A stretch of 64,000 bases of DNA, taken from Oegoconia quadripuncta. Its lineage: Eukaryota; Arthropoda; Insecta; Lepidoptera; Autostichidae. The stretch lies in contig OX438749.1 of NCBI GenBank assembly GCA_949316235.1, positions 4,544,914-4,608,913 on the forward strand, in the 5' to 3' direction. The notes beneath the pieces are model-generated. The model was not told the origin of the DNA, searched no databases, and worked only from the letters and a program-made list of their open reading frames with translations. Of the stretch, positions 30,567-42,382 are shown piece after piece. The translations under genes were made by a program, and so were the position numbers. The stretch's first letter is position 1, and every line of letters starts with the position of its first letter.

Positions 30567-31325
30567 CACTATACCGATACATGGGTCAGCCTATTACAAA
30601 TATGTGTATGCCTGGTGCAAGCTTCTCTAATATATTGGAGAAGATTGTATCAACTGAAATCCGCCCTGATACAATATTTTTGTTTCTTGTGTACATTAAT
30701 GACTTGCCTCATCTTGCCCGGAATAGATGTATTGTTTGCAGATGACACCTCTGTGGTATTTAAAGTTAAGACATATCAATCATCTTGTAACGATGTAAAC
30801 ACTGGTATTTTTGAACTTGTTACCTGGTTTACAGTAAATAATATTTTTTGAATGAAAGAAAAAACTAAATGCATAAAATTTACTTTACCAAATGTTAAAC
30901 AACTGCCTACTGACATATTTGTACGAGGTGACAAATTGGACCTTGTAGACACTACTGTCTTTTTAGGACTGACATTGGATGCTAAGCTTCAGTGGGGGCC
31001 TCATATTGAGAAACTAGCGAAAAAGCTTGCTTCTGCAGCGTATGCAGTCAAAAAAATCAGAAATTTAACAGACGTTCATACCGCAAGATTGGTTTACTTT
31101 AGCAATTTCCACAGCTTGATGTCATATGGCATATTGTTGTGGGGAAACGCTGCTGACATACATATCATTTTTGTTCTGCAGAAGCGTGCTATTCGTGCCA
31201 TTTATAAATTAGGACCTAGAGTGTCTCTTAGAGATAAGTTTAAGGAAATTAATATCTTAACAATGACTTCTCAATACATTATGAGAATTTGTTATATGCA
31301 AAAAAAAATAACCTTATTTGAACAG
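30567..31325 (+). pseudogene. Non-LTR reverse transcriptase fragment (same LINE family as 20430)
   Basis: After a frameshifted start, FADDTSVVFKV (about 30735) carries the catalytic aspartates. The next frame (30852-31325) continues with KTKCIKFTLPN, FLGLTLDAKLQWGPH and MSYGILLWGNAADI. A TGA at 30851 and earlier shifts break it. No tail is present; it joins DUF7869-like sequence at about 31326. Confidence 0.88.
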
Positions 31326-32613
31326 CAGCATTTGATCGAAATTTACTGACAGAACACGTAGAATCTTTCCATCCTACAGAACCTCATTATAGGCGCGAGC
31401 ATGCTCCATTACGTAGATATATACCTAGCGATATCACCATGACATTCATGCATGATGATTTTTGTAAAAAAAATCCTGACAAAACAGTTTCCTACGAGCT
31501 ATACCGAAAACACGTAAAGAAAATGAATATATCTTTCACAAGGCTTGGTCACGAAGAATGTGAATTATGTGAAGCATATGCTTTGCATGAAAAGCAAACC
31601 TTACACGACGCACTTAAAAATTTGGTTCTAGATTGTGAAATTTGTGTTAACTGGTCAAAGCACCATGAAAAGTATACCAAAGCTAGAGATTTGTACAACT
31701 CACATAAGAAACAGAAACAAAGTTCATCTGAGATATTCTATAGCGCCGATTTAGAAAAAGTAATTATGTTACCGAGACTATATTAATGTATCTAACATTT
31801 AAAGCAGTTATTTTTTGTAACAGACTAACAGCATATAACCAAACTTTTGCGCCTCTGGGTAAAATCACTCTAGCAACTAAACCACTTACTGTACTTTGGC
31901 ATGACGGTATAGCTGGTCGGAAATAGGAGGATATAATGAGCGCATTTTATTCTTTCTTAGTACGTCACCGAGATATACTGACGATTAATATTTGGTTAGA
32001 TAACTGCAGTGCGCAGAATAAGAATTGGTTGCTTTTTTCATTACTGATTCACATTGTTAACAGCAATTTGATCGCTGCGGAGAATATTATTTTATACTAC
32101 TTTGAGCCTGGTCACACATTTATGAGCTGTGATCAGGTTCATCATCAAGTAGAGCTAGCGATGAAAAAAAAATCTAAACTGTATGATTTCGCAGATTTTG
32201 AGGAAACTGTTGGTACAATAAATAATGGAAAGGTTAATATACAGTCAATGGCCCCACAACACTTTTTGAATTTAAAAAATCATGTATCCGAGAGACGCAT
32301 TAACAATTCGAAACCCAGAGCATATCTGAAGAATATGTCACAAGTGTGTTTCCGACGTAAAATGTATGATCTTCTGTACAAAAATAATTTTAACGATGAA
32401 TATGTCGTTTTAAGATTCATGAATGATAAATACCTAAGAAACCCAAGTATTATGACCATTTCTTTCCGCACAGAACCAAAGGGTGTAGAACCAGATAGAA
32501 AAATGGGAATTATTAATAAATTATCATCAATAATGCCTGCGCATAAAATGATTTTCTGGAGAAATCTACCAACAGTCAATGAATATAATGACCAATCATT
32601 TAATTATAATTAA
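31326..32613 (+). pseudogene. DUF7869-like RNase H-fold protein, decayed
   Basis: I recognise a family scattered in insect genomes by HVESFHPTEPHYRREHAPLR (31358 on), NISFTRLGHEECELCEAY (about 31530), then LWHDGIAGR, WLDNCSAQNKNWLLF (about 31990) and FEPGHTFMSCDQVHH (about 32100). The D in WLDN probably belongs to an RNase H-like catalytic core, so it is likely a transposase, but its function has not been shown to my knowledge. Two breaks are seen: a shift near 31783 and a TAG at 31924 just before the 31936 ATG. The stop at 32613 is in the normal place. Confidence 0.6.
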
Positions 32614-32774
32614 GACTGATTTATAGTAATGATACAATGTTAACTAACTAAAAGACTGATTGCTTTTAGATTGTAATTGATGTTGGTAACAAAATCAAGT
32701 CCATAATTATATTTTCAGGATTTTGTTGAGTACTTGCCACATGCTAAGGTGGCCGTTTTGACGTTTTGATCACG

Positions 32775-32904
32775 CATGAAGTTTCATAAAAATTAACGAC
32801 TATGTTTGAAGGAACAAAATACTGTCCTTTATGAAATGTGCTATTCATAAAGAACAAGACTGTTGTTCCTTCAAACTTAGTTTAATTTTTTATGAAAATT
32901 CATG
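32775..32904. mobile_element. Fold-back element, 130 bp
   Basis: The left arm CATGAAGTTTCATAAAAATT, reaching to GTTTGAAGGAAC, is complemented by the right arm ending CATG at 32904, with a few mismatches. The short centre (about 50 bp) is itself partly self-complementary. Confidence 0.75.
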
Positions 32905-33469
32905 GGCGGACTAAACACAACTAACCACCACCTTCGCGTGCCGATACTTAATGACCATGGATAGATTGATAGATATTCTTAATAACACACAGAACAGTTT
33001 AACATGGACAATTTCATACATTATTATATAAAACTATCACAAGATTAACTTACTATACTACTATAAATGAAGTAAATAAACATACTAATAAAATACTTCA
33101 AGGAATTGAAATAAATAAACATGACTGCATAATTTTGTTAAATGTTACTTGATTTTGTTACATCGAGTATTAGTACCTACAGAAATACTAGATAGTTTAA
33201 TTAAAATTAAACTATGTTTCATAAAAGACTTATTCTAATAAATTTTAAAGCGAACACGAAGTGTTCATTTTGTTACTAGAAACATTAATTAATTATGCAT
33301 GGTTAGTTTTAAGTGAAACTATTTGTTTAATTTCCATTGGAAAAGAGTGCTAGTTTTTGTTACCTCTTAGTGAGATTTTTGTTGTTTATTCTCAAAGAAT
33401 AAAGAACTTTTCTTTTTATAAGCTTTGTTTGATTTTTTGTAGGATTTCTAAAAATCTTTTGGGGATAAA
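32905..33469. other. AT-rich spacer
   Basis: No gene or repeat recognised. Confidence 0.4.
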
Positions 33470-33474
33470 CTAAT

Positions 33475-34058
33475 CTAAAAAGCAGTTATAAAAAAAGGTT
33501 TGTAAGTTAACCGCTTTTAAGACATGCATTGTAACATTAAAAAGTGGTCTAGAAACAAGGGAAGGGAAGTTAAGCAACACCTACTTGTCTAAAAGGCGGC
33601 TATATGCCGTTAGCCGCTTTATTGTCATGGAAAGGACCAATAAAAGAGCATTTAGTGCTAGCTTTTAAGGGACGCTAAAAATATAACTGCTTTATAGGTA
33701 TGTAAATGTTGTTAACTTGGTGTATCGAAAAATATTGGAGCAGTTTATGAAAAATAGATAACTAAAAGACAGTTATGAGCCTATAACCGCCATTTAGAAA
33801 TGCACTCCTGAGACGATCGTAAAAATTTTACTAGATTAAAAAGGAAAATAAGGAATTTAGTTATACAATTACTAATATTTAACAATGTAATCTTATTTCA
33901 TGTAAAAGCTGAAAAAAATATCTATCTTTTGATATTGACAATTCAACTAAATTATTTATAGAAAATGAATAGCATCGGTTTTAAAAAATCCCGCGTTTTT
34001 TCGGCAATATCTCAAAACTTGTTTTTGTCATTTAGCCGCCTTTTAGCTAAAGGACGGC
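33475..34058. repeat. Scattered CTAAAAGGCGGCTAT-like motifs in both orientations
   Basis: Variants occur at 33475-33490, 33502-33521 (complement), 33589-33622 (an inverted pair), about 33681-33695 (complement), about 33762-33797 (inverted pair) and about 34030-34058 (inverted pair). The spacing and mixed orientation resemble subterminal binding-site arrays of DNA transposons. They may belong to the DUF7869-like element ending at 32613; this is an inference. Confidence 0.5.
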
Positions 34059-34084
34059 AGCATAGCTTTCTTCTTATTCATATA

Positions 34085-34266
34085 ATTATCAAATCACAAG
34101 TTGTAACCCATAATCTGTTTACAAAAGCAACCCTGGAGTTTCTTGCTCGTTCTGGGGAGTCAGCTTTGTACCTAAATGAGCCGTAAATTTAAATGTAATA
34201 TTAATAGTGACGTTTTCAAGTGATAATTTTATCCTATGGAATAAAATATTTTGATTTGATTTGATA
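34085..34266 (+). mobile_element. LINE 3' end with (TTTGA)n tail
   Basis: Codes the end of an ORF (LEFLARSGESALYLNEP, stop at 34184) followed by an untranslated region with AATAAAATATTTTGATTTGA and a TTTGA-repeat tail. Similar wording occurs in the 3' region at about 35240 (GAGTTTCTCGCTAGCTCTTC). Confidence 0.65.
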
Positions 34267-34394
34267 TGCTACAGAATCATAAACTATAGAAATATGAAAC
34301 ATAAAATGTACTTACCGCGGAGTTCCGCTGGATAGAGGTCGTCTGTAAAGAGAATATATCGGACGTACTCACCAAACACCAGTGTGAACCAACA

Positions 34395-34670
34395 TCTGCG
34401 CACTTTGAGGTCTTCGAGACTTACAAGCGCATATCGCCTATTTACTTTTGGCCCAAAATGTATATGGACGTTTTCGAATACGTGGCCAAGTGTGAGACAT
34501 GTTTGGCTTATAATACACGGAACTCTCGACAAAATGGAAAGACCCAGGACTGCATTATGGCCTTCCAAATCTTGTCCATTGATATAGTGGGTCCCTTAAG
34601 TAAACAGTGTTAAGGAAAAAAATGTCTCGTAATTGCTACACGTGGCTTTGTCGTACAACAAATACAAACT
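34395..34670 (+). pseudogene. Ty3-type integrase fragment (zinc module to core start)
   Basis: HFEVFETYKRISPIYFWPKM, then YVAKCETCLAYNTR (the CC of the HHCC zinc module) and FQILSIDIVGPLSK, where D is the first catalytic residue of the integrase core. A TAA after about 34610 breaks it. No other part of this element is adjacent. Confidence 0.75.
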
Positions 34671-34723
34671 AAAATATGCAGACACATTTATGTGTAAAGC
34701 ATCCCTCAGTCGTGTTGTATCTT

Positions 34724-35369
34724 GCTGTGGGGAAACGCTGCTGATACAGATAGCATATTTGTCTTGCAGAAACGAGCTATTCGTGAAATTTATAAATTAA
34801 GGTCAAGAGATACATTAAGACAAATATTTAAAGAAATTAATATTTTAACATTTTCGTCACAATATATACCTATATGAAAATCTTGTATATGTTAAGAGAA
34901 ATATATATTCATTCGAGAAACATTGTGACCGACATAATGTCAATATAAGGAGCAAACATCAATTAGCTGTACCTTTTAGTACACTTAGTAAAGTTAGTAA
35001 GTCATTCAGAGGTCAATGTGTGCGCTTCTACAACAAGGTTCCCATGGATATACGGAATCTTCCGCTTAATAAATTTAAACTTATTGTAAAACAAAAATTA
35101 TGTAAAAAGGGATATTACAAAATTTCAGACTACATAAATGAAAGTAATCCATGGGATTAAACGGCTCCTCTACACAATATATAAAAATTGTTGTAACCTT
35201 TCTTGATTGTAAATGATTGATTGAAAAGAGACAAACCCTCCGAGTTTCTCGCTAGCTCTTCTCAGTAGTGGTCGCGTTCCGAGCTAGTGGTAGTTTAAAA
35301 AACAAATGACGTTCATAAGTGCATATTGTATTGCCTACATGAATAAATGATTTTCATTTCAGTTCATTT
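34724..35369 (+). pseudogene. LINE fragment, C-terminal ORF2 and 3' tail
   Basis: Starts LLWGNAADTDSIFVLQKRAI and continues to NLPLNKFKLIVKQKL and NESNPWD with the stop at 35158-35160, colinear with the end of the LINE at 20734. A frameshift occurs near 34870. The 3' end is GAATAAATGATTTTCATTTC plus repeats, showing what a complete tail of this family looks like. Confidence 0.88.
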
Positions 35370-35449
35370 CAGATTTTCCTTTTAGGAAGCTTTTTATGTT
35401 GAATATAGAAATGTTACAAATCTGTGTTAATTTTATTATGCTTTATTTC

Positions 35450-36570
35450 CAGTTTCAACAGTATGTGCAAAGGTGGCACGCGCTCTCCCTTTCACAATTA
35501 AAATGTCAATGGAGCATAAATAAAATGACAAAAAAAAGTTCAATCTGATGAAAGGAATAAACTTCTCCAGACTGGTGGCGGTCCACCCCCACCAACAAAC
35601 CCCGAAAACGCAGATGATATATGCTCAATAATGCTCATGGCTCCCTAACGAATTTGTCATTGACAAAAATGATTTTCATTCTGATAGTATAAACCAGGTA
35701 CCTACAAGTACACTTCACTTTTATATACTTGTCATTGATGTACCAATACATTACATTTTGCAAACCTATATATGTAGACCTTGTTTACTTGCAGATCAAA
35801 GTTGGAAAGCCGTTGGAAAAAAATACATTAATAAGGATGAGATAAATAAAAAGGCTCACCATGTAGTCAAGTTTCAATAAATTATTAATCATATTAATTT
35901 ATAATATTGTCTTCAATGTTTTAAATCAGTGGTTAAATACCAGTGTTTATAATTTTTCAGGACATAATTGGGTTACATGACATAATACTCAACATACCAG
36001 ATGAAACTCCAGAATGCAATGCAAATGCAAGCATTTAGTATTAGATGGCACTCTGTGTACAATGTCTAAGAATACCATTTATTTATCTTTTTCATAATTG
36101 TTTAATCTTTGTAGAGCACAACGAGTCATGTGATCGCCAAGAACCACTTCAGGAGATCCAAAATACACAAAAGGTAAAAAACAGGTAGTATTGGATGAAA
36201 ATTAGTGAAATGACACAGTCAATTTAAATTTGTTTGTTTATTATATTATAGATATAAAACATAATTATAACAGGCCTCATTTTTTAGGTTGTATCCACTG
36301 GTTCACCACTCGTTAAAAAACCATCACCCTTGAAGAGACCTAAAAAAATGGAAGGAAATGTGTTTGTATGTGAAATTGTGTTTTTATAATATATTAAAAT
36401 TAATTACGGAAAACTAAATTCATGACTATTTTATTTCAAGTGTTAGCAGTAGAAAGTATAGCGAATGTGGAAACTGAATGCAGGAAACAACTTCATGAAG
36501 TCCAAATGGCAAATGAAGAGAGGAAAGCCCGAAACTTGGACTTAACACGTTCACGGACAGACCTGCAATA
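35450..36570 (+). pseudogene. Myb/SANT-like (zeste-type) protein, decayed 3' exons
   Basis: LLQTGGGPPPPTNPENADDI (about 35570) is the hallmark segment behind Myb/SANT-like domains. It is followed after a TAA (35645) by NEFVIDKNDFHSDS. Further exon-like pieces with AG/GT borders occur at about 36112-36171, 36289-36362 and 36436-36571; the last encodes a charged helix (VETECRKQLHEVQMANEERK) typical of the C-terminal coiled coil. Stops and lost borders make it non-functional. It could be a transposon partner gene or a retained host paralogue. Confidence 0.5.
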
Positions 36571-36571
36571 G

Positions 36572-38362
36572 ATAGCGATTTTTCCAAATTAATTGTGTCA
36601 CCCCTGCAACCCCTGACTTTGCTTTTTACGTAGCAAACCTGCTTACGCATTCGTCTCGCTATACTAATTTTAAGAGAGCGTGCTTTACCGTCACATTCTA
36701 TTGAATCAGGAGGCTCTAACTGTCCAATAAGACGATTATTGCACACTTTCAAAGTTTGATGTCCCCCCGACCCCTGTACCCCTCTCACACGCACACATCT
36801 GCTATAGCGCTCGTGTGTCTATACAAATTTGTTCAGTCACTCGGCGAGTGCGCCGGAGAGCGGATACGTGCAAGTTGAGTGATTTTCGCGCGCAGACGCC
36901 ATTTTGGATCATATTTACGGTAATCGTAAGTAATGTTTTCTGTTATTTGCAGTTGTATTTTATGGTTTTATATCAAAAGTAAACAACTATTACTTGCTTA
37001 GTTCTACTGAAATGTTGTATGCTAACCTATAAACACGTAAATTGAGCAAGTGAGCAATATACGAAAAGTAACCAATTTTTTTAATCAAATACTTGTAAAC
37101 ATACATTCTAAACAAATTTTATAAAGATAAAAGCCAATTCATGCATTATATCTTTCCTAATATAGGTTCCTTACTTGTGTAGAGTTGCATTTTGGTTAGT
37201 TATTGGGCAGTAATCTTATAAACACTACGTAAAAAGTGGCTAGTGATTTCATACCTATCACCGCCTTTATTTAGTGAGTTTTGTTCCAGATGCCTCCAAA
37301 AAAAAACGCCCCAAGCTCGCTGTATTTTGTAAGCACCTTTGAGCAGACGCTTAATGCGATCGTCATTACCAATCGAATCTCCTAGAAAGAGTATTCCATG
37401 AATATTACAGAAGGCTCTGGTAGGCTGGGCAAAAGCACGTTCTGGAACCACTCACTAATAATAATGATGAGAGGAGTATTTTTTCTACACTGCTGCGATG
37501 TATGGTCTCATATATCATTACCATTAATTATTAATAACATTAAGTTTAAAATTCGTTTCTCATATCAGCTTGTTGCAGTCCACTGCTGGACGTAGGTTTT
37601 GCCACAAAATTCGTTAATAAACGTAATTAATAAATAAATTGTAGTTTTCTTGAATTGTCACCTTACGGGCCAGGGTAAAGATATTTTCTCCTTCATTGAG
37701 AACGAGACCTAACTGTTCAGTTGTGTGACTGTCCCTAAGAAAATAATAAGGAAAAAATTTATGGAATTATTGATAACGAATAAGAAATAATTAAATATTG
37801 AAAATCTATTCTATGTCAACAATAATTTAAGAGAGATTCACATAACACCGGGTCTTTGGTCGGTTGGAAAAGGAAATTAGAAAATTTCCTATAATTACTA
37901 CAATAAAGGAATATCTTCACATTTTTAAAATCATGGCAATGTTCTTGGCTTAAATAAACACTGGTTTTATATGACATTAAATCGTTAGAAGGCCATTACA
38001 AAAACATAACAGGCATTCAAAAATTGAAACGTATCTTTCTAAAAACAATTTAAACCAAAAGGAGAAAATGTGGCAGACTGCAAGATAAAATTCACAGAAT
38101 ACTATAGATTTCAGAGTGAAGCTGAATCATATGAGTCTGTTCTGAAGAAAGGAAAGAGACATGCACTGAATCTGGAAAACCTGGGTCAAGTTCAGAATGT
38201 GTTAAATGGTAAAGTCGTCCTCCTGAAAAGTCGATCGATGGCACGCGATATCTTCACCATTGGGGACCGATTTCATTGATATTTTTTTATTAAAAGAAAT
38301 ACAGTAATACCAATATTTTTAACGTATTTAGCATTGTTTTAGTTTTTGATCCATGTAAAAGG
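36572..38362. other. Unassigned region with a faint recombinase-like trace
   Basis: On the minus strand 37200-37451 reads through IGNDDRIKRLLKGAYK, which faintly recalls tyrosine recombinases of DIRS or Crypton elements. The similarity ends after about 30 residues. A short frame at 38070-38279 is not recognised. The rest is AT-rich. Confidence 0.3.
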
Positions 38363-39360
38363 AGTCATACAGAAGCGCTAATTGTCGCTTTCTTGAAACA
38401 TTTTCATAACCACGTGAAATCAACTAAGGAAAAACCATGTCTCTTGCTGCTTGACAACCACAGCTAGCACCTAACAATTGAAGGATTAAACTTTGCGAAA
38501 GAAAATGGCATAGTAATGCTATCTTTTCCACCTCATTGTACTCACCGCCTGCAACCCCTGGACAGGTCGGTTTATGGACCTTTAAGGAGATATGTTAACA
38601 ACGTAATGGATCAATGGCTGCTAAAGCATCCAGAACAACAAATGGCGATATTCGAAATACCAGGAATGATTGCACAGGCTTTTCCATTGGCGGCAACTCC
38701 TATGACTATATATAATACTATATAATACTATGACAGGGTATAAAAACTGCGGGATTTGTCCATTTAATAGGGACATATTTCAATAACATGCCGTCGTCTG
38801 TCACAGATAAACCATTAATTACGGTTCGTGATGATGAACTTGTACTCAACAACGCAGATAATCAAAACGATAACTCTGACCTTAATCGTCCTGCAATGGC
38901 TGAAGATCATAACACTGGCCCTATAGAACCTACTATAATTCCATCTGTCCTAGATGTCCCCACATTGACTCAAAGTAATAACCACGGCCTTTGTGTTCGT
39001 GCAAGAACACCACTAGATTTAACAGTTTGCCCAATGCCAGAGCTATCAGTACAGAGTCAAGCTCCAAATGAACTTATGGCGATCACTAGCCCTGGTCCAA
39101 GTGGTGCAAGAACTTCTCTAATTGTATCACCGCAAATTTTGAAACCTCTGCCAAAAGCTCCTTCACTACTTACTTCACGTTCGATATTTGTTTTGTTGGT
39201 TTTGATGAGTCGTCAATTTTGGGACGATGGTGCTGACCACTATTGTATCAGTAGGGTAAGGGCGGGTGTAGCCGGTCAGGACATAAGTCCAGTCACTTTA
39301 CTATTACATACAAAACAACGCGCTAGATGCACGCACACATGCAAAAATGGCGTGGCGTGA
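38363..39360 (+). pseudogene. pogo-type (DDE_1) transposase, C-terminal fragment 1
   Basis: SHTEALIVAFLKHF leads to LLLLDNHS (second catalytic D), then FPPHCTHRLQPLDRSVYGPL, the diagnostic pogo block. An in-frame TAG follows the DNHS. A tandem duplication of about 10 bases near 38710-38735 (ATAATACTAT twice) shifts the frame before YKNCGICPFNRDIF. A low-complexity tail in a new frame runs 38788-39360. N-terminal HTH and first D are missing. No PHD finger was seen here, unlike the two copies that follow. Confidence 0.85.
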
Positions 39361-39764
39361 TCGTTCCCAACGTCGTCACTGCGCCAACTCCCGCTCAGTT
39401 CTGATGACACACCGGGACAGAGTCCACGTCGTTCTTTATCGCGCCAACTTTTTAATCTATCACATTAAGCCAATACTTAATTGATTTCCAGGGTGCCAAC
39501 TGATCTTTCTTTAAATACTTATTCCCATTTCTCGTCATTGTTTGTTTATTTTGTAAATTATTTAAGTTTATACGAATACTCTCGGTCGTCTAATTCCGGT
39601 CATGCTGACCGGAGTTGCCCGCTATAGTTTTCTATAACACCTTTCGTCGGGTAATACCGGTCAACGTGACTCGGGGTTGTTTACTAAAGTATCTTCGGCC
39701 CTAGGTGGTAAAAGCCCCGCTCACCTCGATAATTATTGTTTATTGTAGATATTATTGGTTCCAG

Positions 39765-41756
39765 ATGTCAGAAAAACGCGGTAAGATAAAATGGGATAAA
39801 AATACCCTAGCATTTCGGATGGTTGACAGGGGAAAATCTATTAGACAAGCCGCAAAACCATTTTTAACATTGCAAGAAAGGCATAAAACGAACAACACAG
39901 AGATCACAAAATACGGTAGACATGTGTTCTCTAATACCGAAGAAGATGACATGGCTTCTCAAAAAAAAAATGGCATACGCATACGCAGAAAAAAACAATA
40001 TTAAGCACAAATTTAATAAAACTACTCAAATGGCCAGCAAGGCAAAGGATTTATGTGTCGAAATAACTTGTCTGTCCGCAAAGCTGAGGGTACGAGTTTG
40101 AACAGGGCGATTGCATTTAATAAAAATGAAGTGGACATATTTTTTAACCTCTTGGGGGACTTGATGGAAAAATACAAATTTCCACCTGGAAATATATACA
40201 ATGTCGATAAAACTGGTATAAGGTCGGTGCAAAATCCGGGCAAAATTGTAGCCGAGAAAGGCCAGAAGCGGGTTGGATCGATAACCAGTGGTGAAAGAGG
40301 GCAAACAGTGACAGCCGTATGTGCAATGAGTGCAACGGGAATATTTGCTCCAGCAATGCTCATTTATCCTCGCCAGAGACATTCTGTTGCACTTGAAGCA
40401 GATGGGCCAAGAGGTTCACTTTACCGCTGTTCTAAAAATGGGTGGATAATGAAGATTTGTTTGTTGATTGGTTGAAACACTTCGCGAATCATGCAAAACA
40501 TTCAGAAAATGATCTTCTTATCTTATTTTCTTCTTCTGTTTTAGATAACCATTCAATCCACATTTCTCTAAATGCGTACGAGTTCTCCAAATCAAATAAT
40601 ATTATAATGCTTTCTCTCCCGCTACATGGATCACATAGAATCCAACCGATGGATGTATCAATTTATGGTTCCTTAAAACTGCCTATAAGTAATTTTATGA
40701 CATCAAACTTAGGGCGCAAAATCACTCCAAAAGATATCGCTTCGTTGTTCAGAAATACTTTCCAAAAGGTTGCAACAATTCCTAAAGCAGAAGCAGGGTT
40801 TAACGCATCGGGATTATATCTCTTTGATCCTCAAGTATTTACCGAAGAAGATTTTATAGCTGCTGAGGTTCTTAACAGCGACGACTTGATTCTACATGCT
40901 ACAGAACAGCGTGAACGAGACAACAAAACTCCTGAGTTTCAACTAACGATCAAAATCAAACCTCATCCAATACTGAAGCTGTTGCTGGCAGTCCTTCTAT
41001 ACTAGATGAGACCAAACTCTCTCTCGACTCGTTTTCAACTGTCAAAAGTCTCTCCAATGTGGCAATGGAAGAAATAAATAATCCGACTTTATCATCAGTA
41101 ACCTTTACTTCAGTATCTACTTCTGTAGTAGAGATAATAACCCAGACGGTTAGCTCAATCACCGCAGGGGACCCATCAAATCGTACATTAAACTCCGCCA
41201 TCACTGGCCCATCTACTTCAGTATCCGCTTTGACAACTGTTAAGGATCTTCTGCCAGTACCAAACAAAAGCTTGAAGAAGAGAGAGAGTAACAGGAAACA
41301 ACATGCTACCATCATAACCGCTACCCCACTGAAAGCAATTTTAATTATAAAAGAAGAAAGATGAAACGAAATGAAGCGAAAAAGAGACGTGAAACAAAAA
41401 GCAATTTGAAAAGTAATATTATTAAAGACGCGAAACAAGGATAAAAGGCAAGGTAAAGTGAATTTAAAAGAAAAGGAAAATACAGTGCGAACCTTTAAAA
41501 AAAAGAAACCTTCAGGAGAAGAATAACACTAAGTTCAGAGTCTGATATAGAGATGACAGATCTGCGTAAAGATGATGACACAGACATAGACGAACTTAAT
41601 GATTTACATAATAAATGTGTTATTTGTGATGATTACGGGATACATAATGAGTTATGGTACAGATGTATTATGTGTGGTTTATGGGCACATGCTGAATGTT
41701 CGGGGAGTGACACAGCTGAAAATTACATTTGCGATTTATGCATCAACCTCGCTTGA
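39765..41756 (+). pseudogene. pogo-type transposase 2 with C-terminal PHD-like finger
   Basis: The N-terminus (ATG at 39765) is a psq-type HTH: WDKNTLAFRMVDRGKSIRQA. An internal deletion near 40000 removes the second HTH part. The DDE domain follows: YNVDKTGIRSVQNP (first D, about 40201), GQTVTAVCAMSATG, then after a shift near 40440 DNHSIHISLNAYEF (second D) and LPLHGSHRIQPMDVSIYG. After a basic, lysine-rich stretch a separate frame (41553-41756) codes CVICDDYG...RCIMCGLWAHAECSG...YICDLC, a PHD-like C4HC3 finger. Several shifts make it dead. The finger suggests chromatin-guided targeting; that is an inference. Confidence 0.82.
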
Positions 41757-42382
41757 CCGGCATTACACTACGCTGACCGGTATTAGAACCGTGCTGACCG
41801 GAGTTTCCCTCCATGATGTCTAAAGCCGGTCAAAGACACTTTTTCTCTTAGATTATGTAGATGGTGGTGATGGATGGTAGATGAATCATTAATCAAAAGA
41901 ATTTGTGTAATGACAGAGAAGTGATAGCTTCCAAGGGGAAGTCATCAAAAATTCTCCATTCGCAAGCTAGAGCTAATGAAGAGGAAACAAAAGAAAGTTC
42001 AAGGGCATTCTGTTTCCAGATATTAGAACCAGTGGTAGTAGTAGGATTACCATTGTTAAGGTAGACGTGTGCGCTGCGCCGGCCCGCCGCAGACAGTTTT
42101 CTCACGCCGCCGCCGCCGACCAGACGACCGGCGTGAAATCGGCGCAAGTTCTAAACGTTTTAGCACTTTGATCTAGTGGTCTACAGCATTAAGTAGGACC
42201 GGTCAAACGAGTCTAAATTTAGTAGGTTTTAAAAGCAAACCAAATGAGCCCAAAATCGCGTGGCTTACTAGTCAGCCATTGAACAGTTCCCCTTTTCAAT
42301 TTTAAAAACTCGAGGCTTTTACTTGTCATAGAAGATTTTAATGTATGTTTGTATGCATCATGTTCGTATTTTTTTACAGATC
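41757..42382. other. Spacer between two pogo copies with GACCGG words and a GC-rich block
   Basis: CTGACCGG/CCGGTCA words recur at 41757-41832 and also upstream of the previous copy (about 39597-39667), so they are probably subterminal repeats of that element. A GC-rich block at 42068-42135 codes nothing recognised. A similar ACCGGTCA word at 42199 may mark the next element. Confidence 0.5.

Noticed and set aside
36543..36565. piggyBac terminal repeat (TTAA followed by CACGTTCACGGACAG)
   Set aside because: No matching inverted partner and it lies within coding-like sequence of the Myb/SANT remnant.
40956..41438. 160-codon minus-strand frame
   Set aside because: Antisense to the low-complexity S/T/K-rich tail of pogo copy 2; hydrophobic composition is a by-product.
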